A stretch of DNA of 64,000 bases. It comes from Glaciecola sp. GTDB taxonomy: Bacteria > Pseudomonadota > Gammaproteobacteria > Enterobacterales > Alteromonadaceae. Below the pieces are notes generated by a model that worked only from the letters and a program-made list of their open reading frames with translations, searched no databases and was not told where the DNA came from. The stretch lies in the NCBI GenBank assembly GCA_018623155.1, contig JAAZVZ010000002.1, positions 101,434 through 165,433 on the forward strand, given 5' to 3'. Of the stretch, positions 50,406 to 59,439 are shown piece by piece. Made by a program: the position numbers and the translations under genes. Each line of letters starts with the position of its first letter. Within the stretch, counting starts at the first letter, position 1.

Positions 50406-50503
50406 AATTGCTCCCTGTCGATTTTGGTTATTATTTATGTATTACGTGGATACGCTAGACAAGGAGCAAAATATCCGATTGCTCGAAAAAGTACAAGTAG
50501 AGG

Positions 50504-50620
50504 CTAACTTACATACATGACAATGAAATATAAAATAGCTGCTGTACCTAATATGGATGCTATGATTTTGAGTGCTTCTCTAGAATGGCTCATTTCTGTC
50601 TCGTTTTGATTTAATGTCAT
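50504..50620 (-). CDS. Candidate 38-residue small membrane protein
   Basis: This short minus-strand reading frame is below the ORF-track cutoff. It would encode a polar N terminus (MTLNQNETEMSHSRE) and one transmembrane helix (ALKIIASILGTAAILYFIVMYVS). An in-frame internal ATG at 50593 gives a 29-residue alternative. No strong Shine-Dalgarno is visible for either. It lies in the 487-nt gap between the S9 peptidase and thiolase genes, which otherwise holds only one more short frame. Confidence 0.35.
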   Translation of the reverse strand: MTLNQNETEMSHSREALKIIASILGTAAILYFIVMYVS

Positions 50621-50629
50621 GGAGCATGA

Positions 50630-50863
50630 CTATACGCCTTTAGTCTTATGTTTACAAATAATTAACATTAATCTTGAGATAGAGATACATTCCCCTAAGA
50701 AATGATTTACTAACGTACAAAAATTACGCCAAATACCACTAAGGTCTAGCATTTCATCCCTATTAATCATTGATAATAAGCTATAACCTAAACTTGTTGA
50801 CGTAAAGAAAACGTCTAAAAATACAAATAGGATTTGAAGTAGCAAGTAACCATTCAAGTTCAT
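50630..50863 (-). CDS. Candidate 77-residue hydrophobic protein
   Basis: A minus-strand frame from ATG 50863 encodes MNLNGYLLLQILFVFLDVFFTSTSLGYSLL followed by a mixed region ending CKHKTKGV. The first 30 residues could form one transmembrane helix. It lies directly upstream of the 38-residue candidate on the same strand. No family was recognised and the ribosome-binding site is weak. It may be non-coding. Confidence 0.25.
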   Translation of the reverse strand: MNLNGYLLLQILFVFLDVFFTSTSLGYSLLSMINRDEMLDLSGIWRNFCTLVNHFLGECISISRLMLIICKHKTKGV

Positions 50864-50892
50864 CTTTTTTTCATAGGATTTGGGATTATAAA

Positions 50893-52077
50893 ATGAGCCA
50901 AAATAGTGTTGTTGTATTAAGTGCTGTGCGTTCTGCCATCGGTACATTTAATGGAAGTCTAAAAGGCATTGAGCCTGCTGAACTAGCGGGCCAAGTCTTA
51001 AAACAAGGTATTGAAAAATCTGGCGTAGAAGCTGAAAAATACCAATCAATTGTGGTCGGTAACTGTATTCCGACTGAATCGCGTTTTCCCTATGTAGCAC
51101 GTGTTGCCTCAATTCAAGCTGGCATGAGCTTAGATTCGACGGCCATGGCGTTGAATCGATTATGTTCATCTGGTTTGCAAGCCGTTGTAAGCTCTGCTCA
51201 AGGCATTATGCTCGGTGATCAAGAACTCGCCATCGGCGGTGGTGTCGAAAATATGACTCGAGGTGGGTATTTATCGCCTGCTTTGCGTTCTGGTGCGCGT
51301 ATGGGTGATAGCCAAATGATCGACATGATGGTCGCAGCCCTAACTGATCCATTTGGTGTAGGTCACATGGGAATTACAGCGGAAAACTTAGCTGACAAAT
51401 GGGCGCTTTCGCGTGAAGAACAAGATGCATTTGCCGCTGAGTCTCACAAGCGAGCTGCCGCAGCAGTAGAAGCCGGTTTCTTCAAAGACCAAATCGTTCC
51501 AGTTGAACTAAAAAGCCGTAAAGGTAACGTATTCTTTGACACGGATGAGCACATTAAAGCCGGTACGACGGCTGAAAGCTTAGCGGGTATGCGTTCAGCG
51601 TTTAAAAAAGATGGTACAGTGACGGCCGGTAATGCCTCAGGTATCAATGATGGTGCGTCATTCTTGACACTTGCTTCAGAAAATTATGCTAACACCAATA
51701 ACCTACAACCGATCGCACGTATGGTATCGTACGCTGTTGCGGGTGTACCGAATCACATCATGGGTGAAGGTCCGATCCCAGCTTCTATCGAAGCATTAAA
51801 AAAAGCAGGCCTATCAATCAATGATATGGATGTGATTGAGTCTAACGAAGCCTTCGCAGCTCAGGCATTAGCTGTTTGTCGCGGATTAGATTTAGATCCA
51901 GCTAAACCAAATCCTAACGGTGGGGCGATTGCACTAGGACATCCAATCGGTGCATCAGGTGCAGTGATTGCAACGAAAGCCATCCACGAACTACAACGCA
52001 TTCAAGGTCGTTATGCGCTTGTGACTATGTGTATTGGTGGCGGTCAAGGTATTGCAGTGATCTTCGAACGTATGTAA
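50893..52077 (+). CDS. Acetyl-CoA C-acyltransferase (thiolase)
   Basis: The 394-residue thiolase has the acylated cysteine in MALNRLCSSGLQAV (about 85-98), the NEAFAAQ motif, the histidine in NGGAIALGHPIGASGA (about 344-359) and the second cysteine in TMCIGGGQG near the C terminus. Length and sequence fit the biosynthetic/BktB-like acetyl-CoA acetyltransferase class. The direction (condensation or cleavage) cannot be told. It stands alone with its own terminator, so a role with the fatty acid-CoA ligase 6 kb away is only a possibility. Confidence 0.92.
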   Translation: MSQNSVVVLSAVRSAIGTFNGSLKGIEPAELAGQVLKQGIEKSGVEAEKYQSIVVGNCIPTESRFPYVARVASIQAGMSLDSTAMALNRLCSSGLQAVVSSAQGIMLGDQELAIGGGVENMTRGGYLSPALRSGARMGDSQMIDMMVAALTDPFGVGHMGITAENLADKWALSREEQDAFAAESHKRAAAAVEAGFFKDQIVPVELKSRKGNVFFDTDEHIKAGTTAESLAGMRSAFKKDGTVTAGNASGINDGASFLTLASENYANTNNLQPIARMVSYAVAGVPNHIMGEGPIPASIEALKKAGLSINDMDVIESNEAFAAQALAVCRGLDLDPAKPNPNGGAIALGHPIGASGAVIATKAIHELQRIQGRYALVTMCIGGGQGIAVIFERM

Positions 52078-52100
52078 TAAGCGATAGTCATACAATCTAC

Positions 52101-52132
52101 AAGCCCATATATCTTGATGTATGGGCTTTTTT
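52101..52132 (+). terminator. Intrinsic terminator after the thiolase gene
   Basis: Stem AAGCCCATA/TATGGGCTT followed by TTTTTTA. Confidence 0.85.
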
Positions 52133-52172
52133 ATGGGTATCATTTAAACATACCGATAAATGATAATGTGTC

Positions 52173-53588
52173 ATGCCCTGCGATTTCTCAGTTAATTCAA
52201 TCACTCCACCTCAACACATAAATACTGATGTACTTATTTTGCCAGCGTCTTCTGAAGCACTTGCGGCACTTGAACTGTTGCCAGTGCCGGATAAAAAACC
52301 TATCAGTATCTTTAGGCCAATAGGTTGGCAAGCAAAATACGTGGTATTGTGGCCGCAAAAAACGGTTCAAGAGGAAGTGAAACCTCATACTATTCGCAAG
52401 GCACATGACCAATTATTCGAACATTTGAGCACACTTGAATATGAAAGTATGGCGATTAGTTTGCAATGGTTGGATACACAATGGCAAGCATATATAACGG
52501 TTCGAATGCTCGACTTATTACAACGCACTTACACCTTTAAAAAGTTTAAGAGCGGATGTGATCAATCCCCCAAAGTATCCTTATTCGCCTTGTACTCAGA
52601 TGCCATTGCACAGGACGTCATTCACACGATAAATGCCACTCATGCTGGCTCTAATTGGTATCGGGATATCGCGAATCAACCTGCCAATATCTGTACCCCT
52701 GAGTATCTGGCACAACAAGCGATTCAATTAGAACAAGAATATTCGGCTATCACGACAGAGGTTTTGAATGAAGATGCGCTTGCAGAGTTAGGAATGGCAA
52801 CGTATTTAGCCGTCAATCGCGCCTCGGCTCTTCCCGCCTCTATGCCAGTGGTTCACTACACAGGTGGTCGCCGTGGTGACGCCCCAATCGTCCTCATTGG
52901 CAAAGGAGTCACGTTCGATACAGGTGGCATCAGTATCAAAGGCGCGGACAATATGCAGGGCATGATCTACGATATGTGTGGTGCAGCGTGTATGTTGGGT
53001 GTGCTCAAGAGTGTTGCTGAGTTACAACTCCCACTTAATGTGACCGTCATATTGGCCACAGCAGAAAATCATGTTGATGGCAACGCCTATCGTCCAGGCG
53101 ATATCTATCCAACGAAAGATGGGCAAACGGTAGAAATCATCAGTACCGATGCCGAAGGCCGACTATTATTATGTGAAGCCATGGCCTATGCCAGAACGCT
53201 TAAACCCAAAGTAATGATTGATTGTGCCACCTTAACCGGGGCTGCGATCACCAGCCTTGGGCATGTTTGTAGTGGTTTGATGGCTAATGATCAACAGCTC
53301 GCTAAAGACTTGATACAAGCAGGTCAGAGCTCGGCTGATTATGTTTGGCAGTTTCCATTGTGGGATGAATATATGCCGGATTTAGAAAGTGAGCACGCCG
53401 ATTGGCGTAACTCTGGGCGCAATAGTCCGGGTATGATAACAGCCGGCATGTTTCTCAAAAACTTTGCCCACGACACCCCATGGGCTCACCTAGATATCGC
53501 AGGGTCGAGTTTTCACTACGGGACGCAAAACTCTACTACTGGACGACCTTTGTATTTGTTATTAGAATACTTAAAAAATCAAATTTAA
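52173..53588 (+). CDS. M17 family leucyl aminopeptidase
   Basis: The 471-residue protein has a divergent N-terminal macro-like domain (about 1-165) and a typical M17 catalytic domain: NQPANICTPEYLAQQA, VLIGKGVTFDTGGISIKGADNMQGMIYDMCGAA (about 245-277), and the metal-binding signature STDAEGRLLLCEAMAY (about 325-340). These dinuclear zinc or manganese enzymes remove N-terminal residues in the cytosol. It resembles the shorter PepA/PepB-like branch. It lies 126 nt upstream of pqqA in the same direction, so involvement in trimming the processed PqqA is conceivable, but this is inference from position only. Confidence 0.9.
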   Translation: MPCDFSVNSITPPQHINTDVLILPASSEALAALELLPVPDKKPISIFRPIGWQAKYVVLWPQKTVQEEVKPHTIRKAHDQLFEHLSTLEYESMAISLQWLDTQWQAYITVRMLDLLQRTYTFKKFKSGCDQSPKVSLFALYSDAIAQDVIHTINATHAGSNWYRDIANQPANICTPEYLAQQAIQLEQEYSAITTEVLNEDALAELGMATYLAVNRASALPASMPVVHYTGGRRGDAPIVLIGKGVTFDTGGISIKGADNMQGMIYDMCGAACMLGVLKSVAELQLPLNVTVILATAENHVDGNAYRPGDIYPTKDGQTVEIISTDAEGRLLLCEAMAYARTLKPKVMIDCATLTGAAITSLGHVCSGLMANDQQLAKDLIQAGQSSADYVWQFPLWDEYMPDLESEHADWRNSGRNSPGMITAGMFLKNFAHDTPWAHLDIAGSSFHYGTQNSTTGRPLYLLLEYLKNQI

Positions 53589-53714
53589 GAATTTTTTATA
53601 TACTGATTTCGACTAAAGTTAATACATTTCTCCTCCCTAAGTAGGATAGTATTTTCACGTGTTAGGCATATAATCAATTATACCGTTAACCAATTGTTAA
53701 GAAGGATTGCTACT

Positions 53715-53786
53715 ATGTGGACAAAACCAGAATATACTGAAATGCGTCTAGGCTTTGAAGTAACTTTATACATCAGCAATCGCTAA
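53715..53786 (+). CDS. pqqA: PQQ precursor peptide PqqA (copy 1)
   Basis: Too short for the ORF track. It encodes 23 residues, [23 protein letters not shown], with the conserved Glu and Tyr (EVTLY) that PqqE crosslinks to form the PQQ skeleton. AAGGAT precedes ATG 53715, and a TATAAT at 53669-53674 could be a -10 box, though no good -35 was found. A hairpin follows before pqqB, which would make pqqA mRNA more abundant than the downstream biosynthetic genes. Confidence 0.96.
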   Translation: MWTKPEYTEMRLGFEVTLYISNR

Positions 53787-53816
53787 GATTGGTGCGTATT
53801 TAGAATTCAAATCAAC

Positions 53817-53848
53817 AAAAGGTTGCTTAGGCAGCCTTTTTCATTTTT
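53817..53848 (+). terminator. Attenuator/terminator between pqqA and pqqB
   Basis: AAAAGGTTGC TTAG GCAGCCTTTTT (one G-T pair) followed by TCATTTTTT. A partially read-through terminator here would fit the high PqqA demand. A very similar hairpin follows the second pqqA. Confidence 0.78.
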
Positions 53849-53867
53849 TAAATAAGAATAATCAAGT

Positions 53868-54788
53868 ATGCAAGTCTTAATATTAGGTGCAGGTGCTGGG
53901 GGCGGTTTTCCTCAGTGGAATTGTCACTGCACAAACTGCGCGGGTCTTCGTCAAGGCCAATCTCATTTCAAAGAACGCACTCAATCGAGTATTGCGGTAT
54001 CGGTAAACGGAAAAGATTGGGTACTCATTAATGCTTCACCCGATTTGCGTCAGCAAATTAATGCAAATCCAGAATTATGGCCTGAACAGGGTATTCAGCG
54101 AGGTACGGCGATCCGTTCTATAATCTTAACCGATAGCCAAATTGACCACACCACAGGTTTACTAGACTTACGCGAAGGCTTGCCTTTACCCGTATACTGT
54201 ACCGAGGTGGTGCATGAGGATCTGACGACCACCTATCCGTTATTTACCATGTTAAAACATTGGCATGGAGGGTTAGAGCAACATATCATTTCGACTGAAC
54301 ATAATGATGCCTTTTCGGTAAAAGGCGTTCCTGAATTACAGTTCCAACCGGTGGTACTTGAATCAAATGCCCCTCCCTACTCTCGTTATCGGGATAACAT
54401 TGTCCCAGGGAACAATATTGGACTTAAAATCACCGATACCACAAATGGTAAAGTCGTATTTTATGCGCCAGGATGTATGCAAGCCAATGACTTAGTCAAG
54501 AATATGATGGAACAGGCGGATTGCGTATTGTTTGATGGCACTTTGTGGCTGGATGATGAGATGATCGCAGGCGGGTTTAGCCAAAAACTGGGTACTCAAA
54601 TGGGCCATATGCCAGTAAACGGTGAGCACGGTACGATCAATCTGCTCAATCAATATGATATACAACGCAAAGTACTGATCCACATCAATAATACCAACCC
54701 TGTTCTCAATGAACAGTCTGAGCAGCATTGTGCCCTAGTCTCACAAGGCATAGAATTGGCTTATGACGGCATGAAAATCAATTTATAA
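53868..54788 (+). CDS. pqqB: PqqB, PQQ biosynthesis metallo-beta-lactamase-fold protein
   Basis: PqqB hydroxylates the tyrosine part of the PqqA-derived intermediate, according to current models. The 306-residue protein has ILGAGAGGGFPQWNCHCTNCAGLR at the N terminus (zinc cysteines), the degenerate metallo-beta-lactamase motif ILTDSQIDHTTGLLDLREG (about 85-103), and GHMPVNGEHGTINLL in the C-terminal half. It starts 81 nt after pqqA, past the attenuator hairpin, and pqqC follows 9 nt later. Confidence 0.96.
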   Translation: MQVLILGAGAGGGFPQWNCHCTNCAGLRQGQSHFKERTQSSIAVSVNGKDWVLINASPDLRQQINANPELWPEQGIQRGTAIRSIILTDSQIDHTTGLLDLREGLPLPVYCTEVVHEDLTTTYPLFTMLKHWHGGLEQHIISTEHNDAFSVKGVPELQFQPVVLESNAPPYSRYRDNIVPGNNIGLKITDTTNGKVVFYAPGCMQANDLVKNMMEQADCVLFDGTLWLDDEMIAGGFSQKLGTQMGHMPVNGEHGTINLLNQYDIQRKVLIHINNTNPVLNEQSEQHCALVSQGIELAYDGMKINL

Positions 54789-54797
54789 GGAAAAGAC

Positions 54798-55556
54798 ATG
54801 AGCAACACCACTGCATGGACAAGAGAAGAATTTGAAGCGCAACTCCGTGCTAAAGGTCAGTATTATCATATACATCACCCATTTCACAAAAAAATGAACG
54901 CAGGTCAATGCACCAAAGAACAAGTCCAAGGTTGGGTGGCTAATCGCTTATATTATCAAATTGCTATTCCTGTAAAAGACGCAGGTATACTTGCAAACTG
55001 TCCTGACCAAGCCACGCGCCGAAAGTGGATCCAGCGCATTATTGACCACGATGGACGTGAGGGTGATGATGGTCTTGGTGGGATAGAAGCCTGGTTACGC
55101 CTAGGCGAGGCCGTTGGTTTAACTCGTGAAGAGTTACTTGATGAACGCCATTTGTTGCCAGGTGTCAAATTTGCAGTGGGTGCCTATGTGAATTTTGCGC
55201 GTCGCGCAACCTGGGAAGAAGCGGCTTGCTCGTCTTTAACTGAGATGTTTGCACCTGAAATCCATCAAAGTCGTCTCGATACATGGCCTGAACACTATGA
55301 ATGGATTGACAAAGCAGGGTTTGCTTATTTTCAGCAGCGTTTATCACAAGCAAGACGAGATGTGGAACACGGTTTGGCCATCACATTGGATCATTTCACT
55401 ACTAGAGCACAACAAGAGAGAGCTTTAAACTTATTACAGTTTAAACTCGATGTGTTATGGTCCCTCGCTGATGCCATCAGCTATGCATATGATTACGGAC
55501 AAGTGCCGTATGTTGGTATCGCCGACCAATCTATTAGTCATAAAGGAATGCTATAA
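54798..55556 (+). CDS. pqqC: PqqC, pyrroloquinoline-quinone synthase
   Basis: PqqC carries out the last step, the cofactor-free oxidation and ring closure of AHQQ to PQQ. The 252-residue length is typical and the family sequence is clear: [48 protein letters not shown], then [32 protein letters not shown] precedes ATG 54798. The pqqD start directly abuts its stop codon. Confidence 0.97.
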   Translation: MSNTTAWTREEFEAQLRAKGQYYHIHHPFHKKMNAGQCTKEQVQGWVANRLYYQIAIPVKDAGILANCPDQATRRKWIQRIIDHDGREGDDGLGGIEAWLRLGEAVGLTREELLDERHLLPGVKFAVGAYVNFARRATWEEAACSSLTEMFAPEIHQSRLDTWPEHYEWIDKAGFAYFQQRLSQARRDVEHGLAITLDHFTTRAQQERALNLLQFKLDVLWSLADAISYAYDYGQVPYVGIADQSISHKGML

Positions 55557-55820
55557 ATGAGCGCGTTATCCTTAAACCCTTTATATCGCTTGCAGTTTGA
55601 GAAAGCGCAAGATTGTTATGTGCTACTGTTTCCAGAAGGCATGGTGAAGTTAAACCCTTCTGCAGCTGAGATTTTACTGCAAGTCGATGGAAACAAAGAC
55701 GAAGCAGCGATCGTTTCAGCCTTGCGAAGCAAATTCCCTGATGCGCCTGAGGACATAGACGCTGACATTGCCGATTTTATTTCAAAGGCGACAGAAAATA
55801 ACTGGATCACTCATGGCTAA
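55557..55820 (+). CDS. pqqD: PqqD, PqqA-binding chaperone
   Basis: PqqD is a RiPP recognition element that binds PqqA and presents it to PqqE. The 87-residue protein has a typical PqqD fold sequence: [50 protein letters not shown]. It begins immediately after pqqC and overlaps the pqqE start by eight bases, so translation of the three is coupled. Confidence 0.96.
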   Translation: MSALSLNPLYRLQFEKAQDCYVLLFPEGMVKLNPSAAEILLQVDGNKDEAAIVSALRSKFPDAPEDIDADIADFISKATENNWITHG

Positions 55821-56931
55821 ACCGCAACCAGGCCCCCCACTTTGGTTACTTGCAGAAGTCACCTATGCATGCCCCTTGCACTGCCCCTACTGCTCCAATC
55901 CAACTGAGCTAGGAGATAAGGCAGATGAAATTGATACACAAACTTGGCTAGACACGCTCAGTCAAGCACGGGAGCTGGGGGCTGTTCAGTTAGGCTTTTC
56001 CGGTGGTGAACCCTTGTTACGCCAAGATTTAGAAATCATGGTCAAACACGCGTCTGACCTTGGCTTTTATACCAACCTCATAACTTCGGGTATTGGCTTA
56101 ACCGAAAAACGTATTAAAGCATTAAAAGACGCCGGTCTGGCGCATATCCAGTTATCATTTCAAGGTGCTTCACCTGACATCAATGATTTGGTCGGTCAGC
56201 GCAAGCACTCATTTGAGCACAAACAAAAAATCGCTCGTCTCGTCAAACAATACGACTACCCTATGGTGCTGAACTTTTGTATCACAGCGACCAATATCCA
56301 TGAGATCCAAGAAATCTTAGAACTGGCGACTGAACTCAATGCTGACTTTGTTGAACTCGCAACTGTGCAATACTACGGCTGGGCGTATCTCAATCGCGAT
56401 GAACTCCTGCCAACCAAAGCGCAATTAGAAGAAGCAGAGGCCAAGGTCAATGCTTATCGCGATGCGCAAAAGAGTGGGCCTAAGTTTATCTTTGTCACAC
56501 CGGATTATTATGAAACTCGACCAAAAGCCTGCATGAATGGCTGGGGCTCGACGTTTCTTACCGTGACACCAGATGGAACAGCGTTGCCTTGCCACAGTGC
56601 TCGGATGCTGCCTTTGCAGTTCCCCAACGTTAAAGATACGTCTTTAGAAACCATTTGGTACGGTGAAACCGATTTTGCGTATTTTAGAGGCGATGATTGG
56701 ATGCCATCACCTTGCAAAACATGTGATGAAAAAGACAAAGACTTCGGTGGCTGTCGCTGTCAAGCCTACATGCTAACTGGTGATATGCATAAGACGGATC
56801 CAGTATGTGATAAGTCTCCAGACCATCATCTGATCCAGACGGCCATAGCCAAAGCAGGACAAAGTCAGAAAACGCTTGTCTATCGCGATCCCAAAAACGC
56901 CATTCCAATCTCTATTGCCGAGACGGACTAA
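55813..56931 (+). CDS. pqqE: PqqE, radical SAM peptide cyclase
   Basis: PqqE forms the carbon-carbon bond between Glu and Tyr of PqqA. The protein (372 residues from ATG 55813) has the radical SAM motif with C20, C24 and C27 in [29 protein letters not shown], and a C-terminal SPASM domain with many cysteines ([47 protein letters not shown]). The ORF track extends 15 codons into pqqD. ATG 55813 with [15 protein letters not shown] fits the family. Confidence 0.97.
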   Translation: MAKPQPGPPLWLLAEVTYACPLHCPYCSNPTELGDKADEIDTQTWLDTLSQARELGAVQLGFSGGEPLLRQDLEIMVKHASDLGFYTNLITSGIGLTEKRIKALKDAGLAHIQLSFQGASPDINDLVGQRKHSFEHKQKIARLVKQYDYPMVLNFCITATNIHEIQEILELATELNADFVELATVQYYGWAYLNRDELLPTKAQLEEAEAKVNAYRDAQKSGPKFIFVTPDYYETRPKACMNGWGSTFLTVTPDGTALPCHSARMLPLQFPNVKDTSLETIWYGETDFAYFRGDDWMPSPCKTCDEKDKDFGGCRCQAYMLTGDMHKTDPVCDKSPDHHLIQTAIAKAGQSQKTLVYRDPKNAIPISIAETD

Positions 56932-56946
56932 GTTTGGAGTAACTTG

Positions 56947-58038
56947 ATGTCGGTGCAGTCGTTTGGATGGGATAAGTATGATTATGCTGCCGTATGTATT
57001 GTGCCAACGCCAAGCATAGACGCTTCCGGTATTGCGCATCTTGTCGAACACCTGGTATTTAGGTATTCCGATAAATATCCTAATGGGCACGAATTATTTG
57101 TCGCGAACACAATACTGCCCGCCAAAATCAATGCTAGTACTCAGGATGACTATACCTTATTTTACGTTGTCAGCGCTGATAGCGAAGTATTCTTGAATTG
57201 TCTGGACTATTTGGCACATGGCATCAACCAGCTAGATTATCCTGAGCAATGTATTCAGCTAGAACGTGATGGTGTATTACAACGAGAGTTACAATGGCTT
57301 GAGAGTCAATCAGACTATCTGACAGAGGCAAAGACAAACCGAGTAAACCCCTCCTGCGTGCATGCCGGGGGCTACAGTGATTTAATACCACACAATAGTC
57401 TAAGTGATGTAAGGCTTTACAAACAAACGTGTTATTTGGCGTCTCATCGTCAGTGGCTAATTAATGGTAAAGAGATTGAGCAAGCTGAATTAGCATTTAT
57501 AGACGACACTGCGACATTTATGACAGGTCCAAGAACAAATACTTGCTCCACTAATCGTTATGACACGCAAAAACTACCTAAGGTTATTCAAGATTTATTA
57601 GCAGCAGCGATACCGGCCGGCCACACCCATGAATTATTACAATCGTTAAGAGAGCAGCTCACGCAAACACTTATGACACGTCATATTCAGCCAACTCAAA
57701 CAAGCATACAACCAGTTCATTTTAAAAACCTGCCCATCCCCAGCGAGTGCCTCAGTAATCAGCTTTCACAATTAGCACAAACATGTTTTCCCCATATCAG
57801 CACAGATCATATCCCACCACTCCCCAAATTTATTCTAGGCCAGATCCAAAAACATCCAGAGTTACTGTCGGGTAAGTCTTGTGAACACATCACACTATTT
57901 AAACTTGATTTACTTGATATTGAGCATATTAGCCAAGCGAAGTTTTGGCAAAAACGCCTCCAAGGACACTGTTATGCCATGGGAGTGGGCTATTTTGAAG
58001 GTCATATCTATCAATATCTATTTGCTGAAAACAGGTAA
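56947..58038 (+). CDS. Compact PqqF-like M16 metallopeptidase
   Basis: The 363-residue protein has the inverted zinc motif HLVEH (H31, E34, H35) and the matching distal glutamate E114 in RDGVLQRELQWLE. The first half is therefore a recognisable active M16 domain; the second half (about 190-363) is poorly conserved. Usual PqqF proteins have about 760-800 residues, and PqqF/PqqG pairs have two chains of about 430. A GGAG lies before ATG 56947, 15 nt after pqqE, so it is the last gene of the pqq operon and probably cleaves PqqA or its crosslinked form. Confidence 0.85.
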   Translation: MSVQSFGWDKYDYAAVCIVPTPSIDASGIAHLVEHLVFRYSDKYPNGHELFVANTILPAKINASTQDDYTLFYVVSADSEVFLNCLDYLAHGINQLDYPEQCIQLERDGVLQRELQWLESQSDYLTEAKTNRVNPSCVHAGGYSDLIPHNSLSDVRLYKQTCYLASHRQWLINGKEIEQAELAFIDDTATFMTGPRTNTCSTNRYDTQKLPKVIQDLLAAAIPAGHTHELLQSLREQLTQTLMTRHIQPTQTSIQPVHFKNLPIPSECLSNQLSQLAQTCFPHISTDHIPPLPKFILGQIQKHPELLSGKSCEHITLFKLDLLDIEHISQAKFWQKRLQGHCYAMGVGYFEGHIYQYLFAENR

Positions 58039-58053
58039 CACCGCAAAGTGTCT

Positions 58054-59439
58054 TTATCGTCCTCGAGCACCTGACGCAATACAGGCACATAAGACCATCC
58101 CTAAAGACAACATCAGTGCCAACTCAACCGTATTGGCAATATCATCAAGTGAAGCCGACTCAATGGGCACGTCTCCGATAATGATATGAATCATTGTATT
58201 GACTACACTCATACCAATTAAGTTACCCACGGTTCGGCCTAGATTCATCGCCGCAGAGGCTACACCAATTTCAGCTTTTGTCACACTGCTCACAATCGAG
58301 TTATTGTTTGGCGTAGAAAACAAGCCAAAACCAATACCAAGAATGAGTAATGCCAGACCTATCCACCATGGTTCAGCCATGATTAAAGGGATATTCAGCA
58401 AAAAAAGTCCAACCGCTACAATACTACAGCCAATTGTCGCCACCACTCGTGAGGCAAACCGGTCGGCTAATTTGCCAGCCACAGGAGCCATAATTGCCAT
58501 GGACAACGCCTGAAACAGTAAAATATTTCCAGCTTGAGAGGGAGATAAATTATGAATAAATTGCAGATACACACTGAGTAAAAACAACAGCGCAAAGTTA
58601 CTCCCATACATAAACAAAGAGCTGGTCAGAGATAAGGAAAATAATCGATTTTCACGAAACATTTGGACGCGAATCAATGGTGTTTCTGTATGAATTTGGA
58701 GATAGATAAATAACCATAAAGCGCCAAAAGAAGCGCATACGGTAGTAACACCATACCATGAAGGGAGTTGTGCCATTCCCAAGACAAATAAACATGAAAA
58801 TAGTGCAAAAACTGCAGTGCCTAACCAATCTACAGCATGAGTTTCTGAGTCTTTCCATTCACCTGGCAGTTTTATAGCAATATATACGAGTAGCAAAACG
58901 ATAAGAGGTACCTGAAACCAAAAAACAGAACGCCAGCCCATAAATTCAGTGAGATAACCACCCGCCACAGGCGCAAGCGTTAACCCAACATAAACACACG
59001 AGGCAACAATCCCTAGCGCCATACCGCGTTTTTTCGCCGGTACGATAGATGAAACAATCGCCACGCCTGTACCAAAGATCATTGCTGCAGCAATACCTTG
59101 CACAAACCTTAAAAGTAAAATAACGTCCATATTACTGCTTATACTCGAAACCGTCGCAGCCAGTCCGTTTACACACAAACCATAAACAAACACACGTTTT
59201 CGACCATACCGGTCAGCCAAGCGACTGGCGGGTAAAAAACACATAACACTGCTGAGGATATAAACCGTTGGTAACCACCCTACTTGCGCAGCGGATGCCT
59301 GTAAATCAAGCGCTAAAGCGGGTATTGCAACATTCACTGCAGATAAGCCCATCGGCGCAATGAGGTACCCTGCACAGACAGCGATTAACGCGACTAAAAC
59401 GGACGGTTCAGACGCTAAAGAGGAAGTCTCTGGACTCAT
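58054..59439 (-). CDS. MFS drug-resistance-type exporter (DHA2, 14 helices)
   Basis: The 461-residue protein has about 14 hydrophobic segments. It shows the MFS motif A (ASRLADRYGRKRVFVYG, about 75-91), motif C-like APVAGGYLTEFMGWRSVFWFQVP (about 153-175), and a second-half PVAGKLADRFASRVV, as in EmrB/QacA-type proton antiporters. The substrate is unknown. Its start overlaps the stop of the WYL regulator gene (ATGA), so regulator and pump form an operon. It converges on the pqq operon with 15 nt between and no terminator seen. Confidence 0.88.
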   Translation of the reverse strand: MSPETSSLASEPSVLVALIAVCAGYLIAPMGLSAVNVAIPALALDLQASAAQVGWLPTVYILSSVMCFLPASRLADRYGRKRVFVYGLCVNGLAATVSSISSNMDVILLLRFVQGIAAAMIFGTGVAIVSSIVPAKKRGMALGIVASCVYVGLTLAPVAGGYLTEFMGWRSVFWFQVPLIVLLLVYIAIKLPGEWKDSETHAVDWLGTAVFALFSCLFVLGMAQLPSWYGVTTVCASFGALWLFIYLQIHTETPLIRVQMFRENRLFSLSLTSSLFMYGSNFALLFLLSVYLQFIHNLSPSQAGNILLFQALSMAIMAPVAGKLADRFASRVVATIGCSIVAVGLFLLNIPLIMAEPWWIGLALLILGIGFGLFSTPNNNSIVSSVTKAEIGVASAAMNLGRTVGNLIGMSVVNTMIHIIIGDVPIESASLDDIANTVELALMLSLGMVLCACIASGARGR

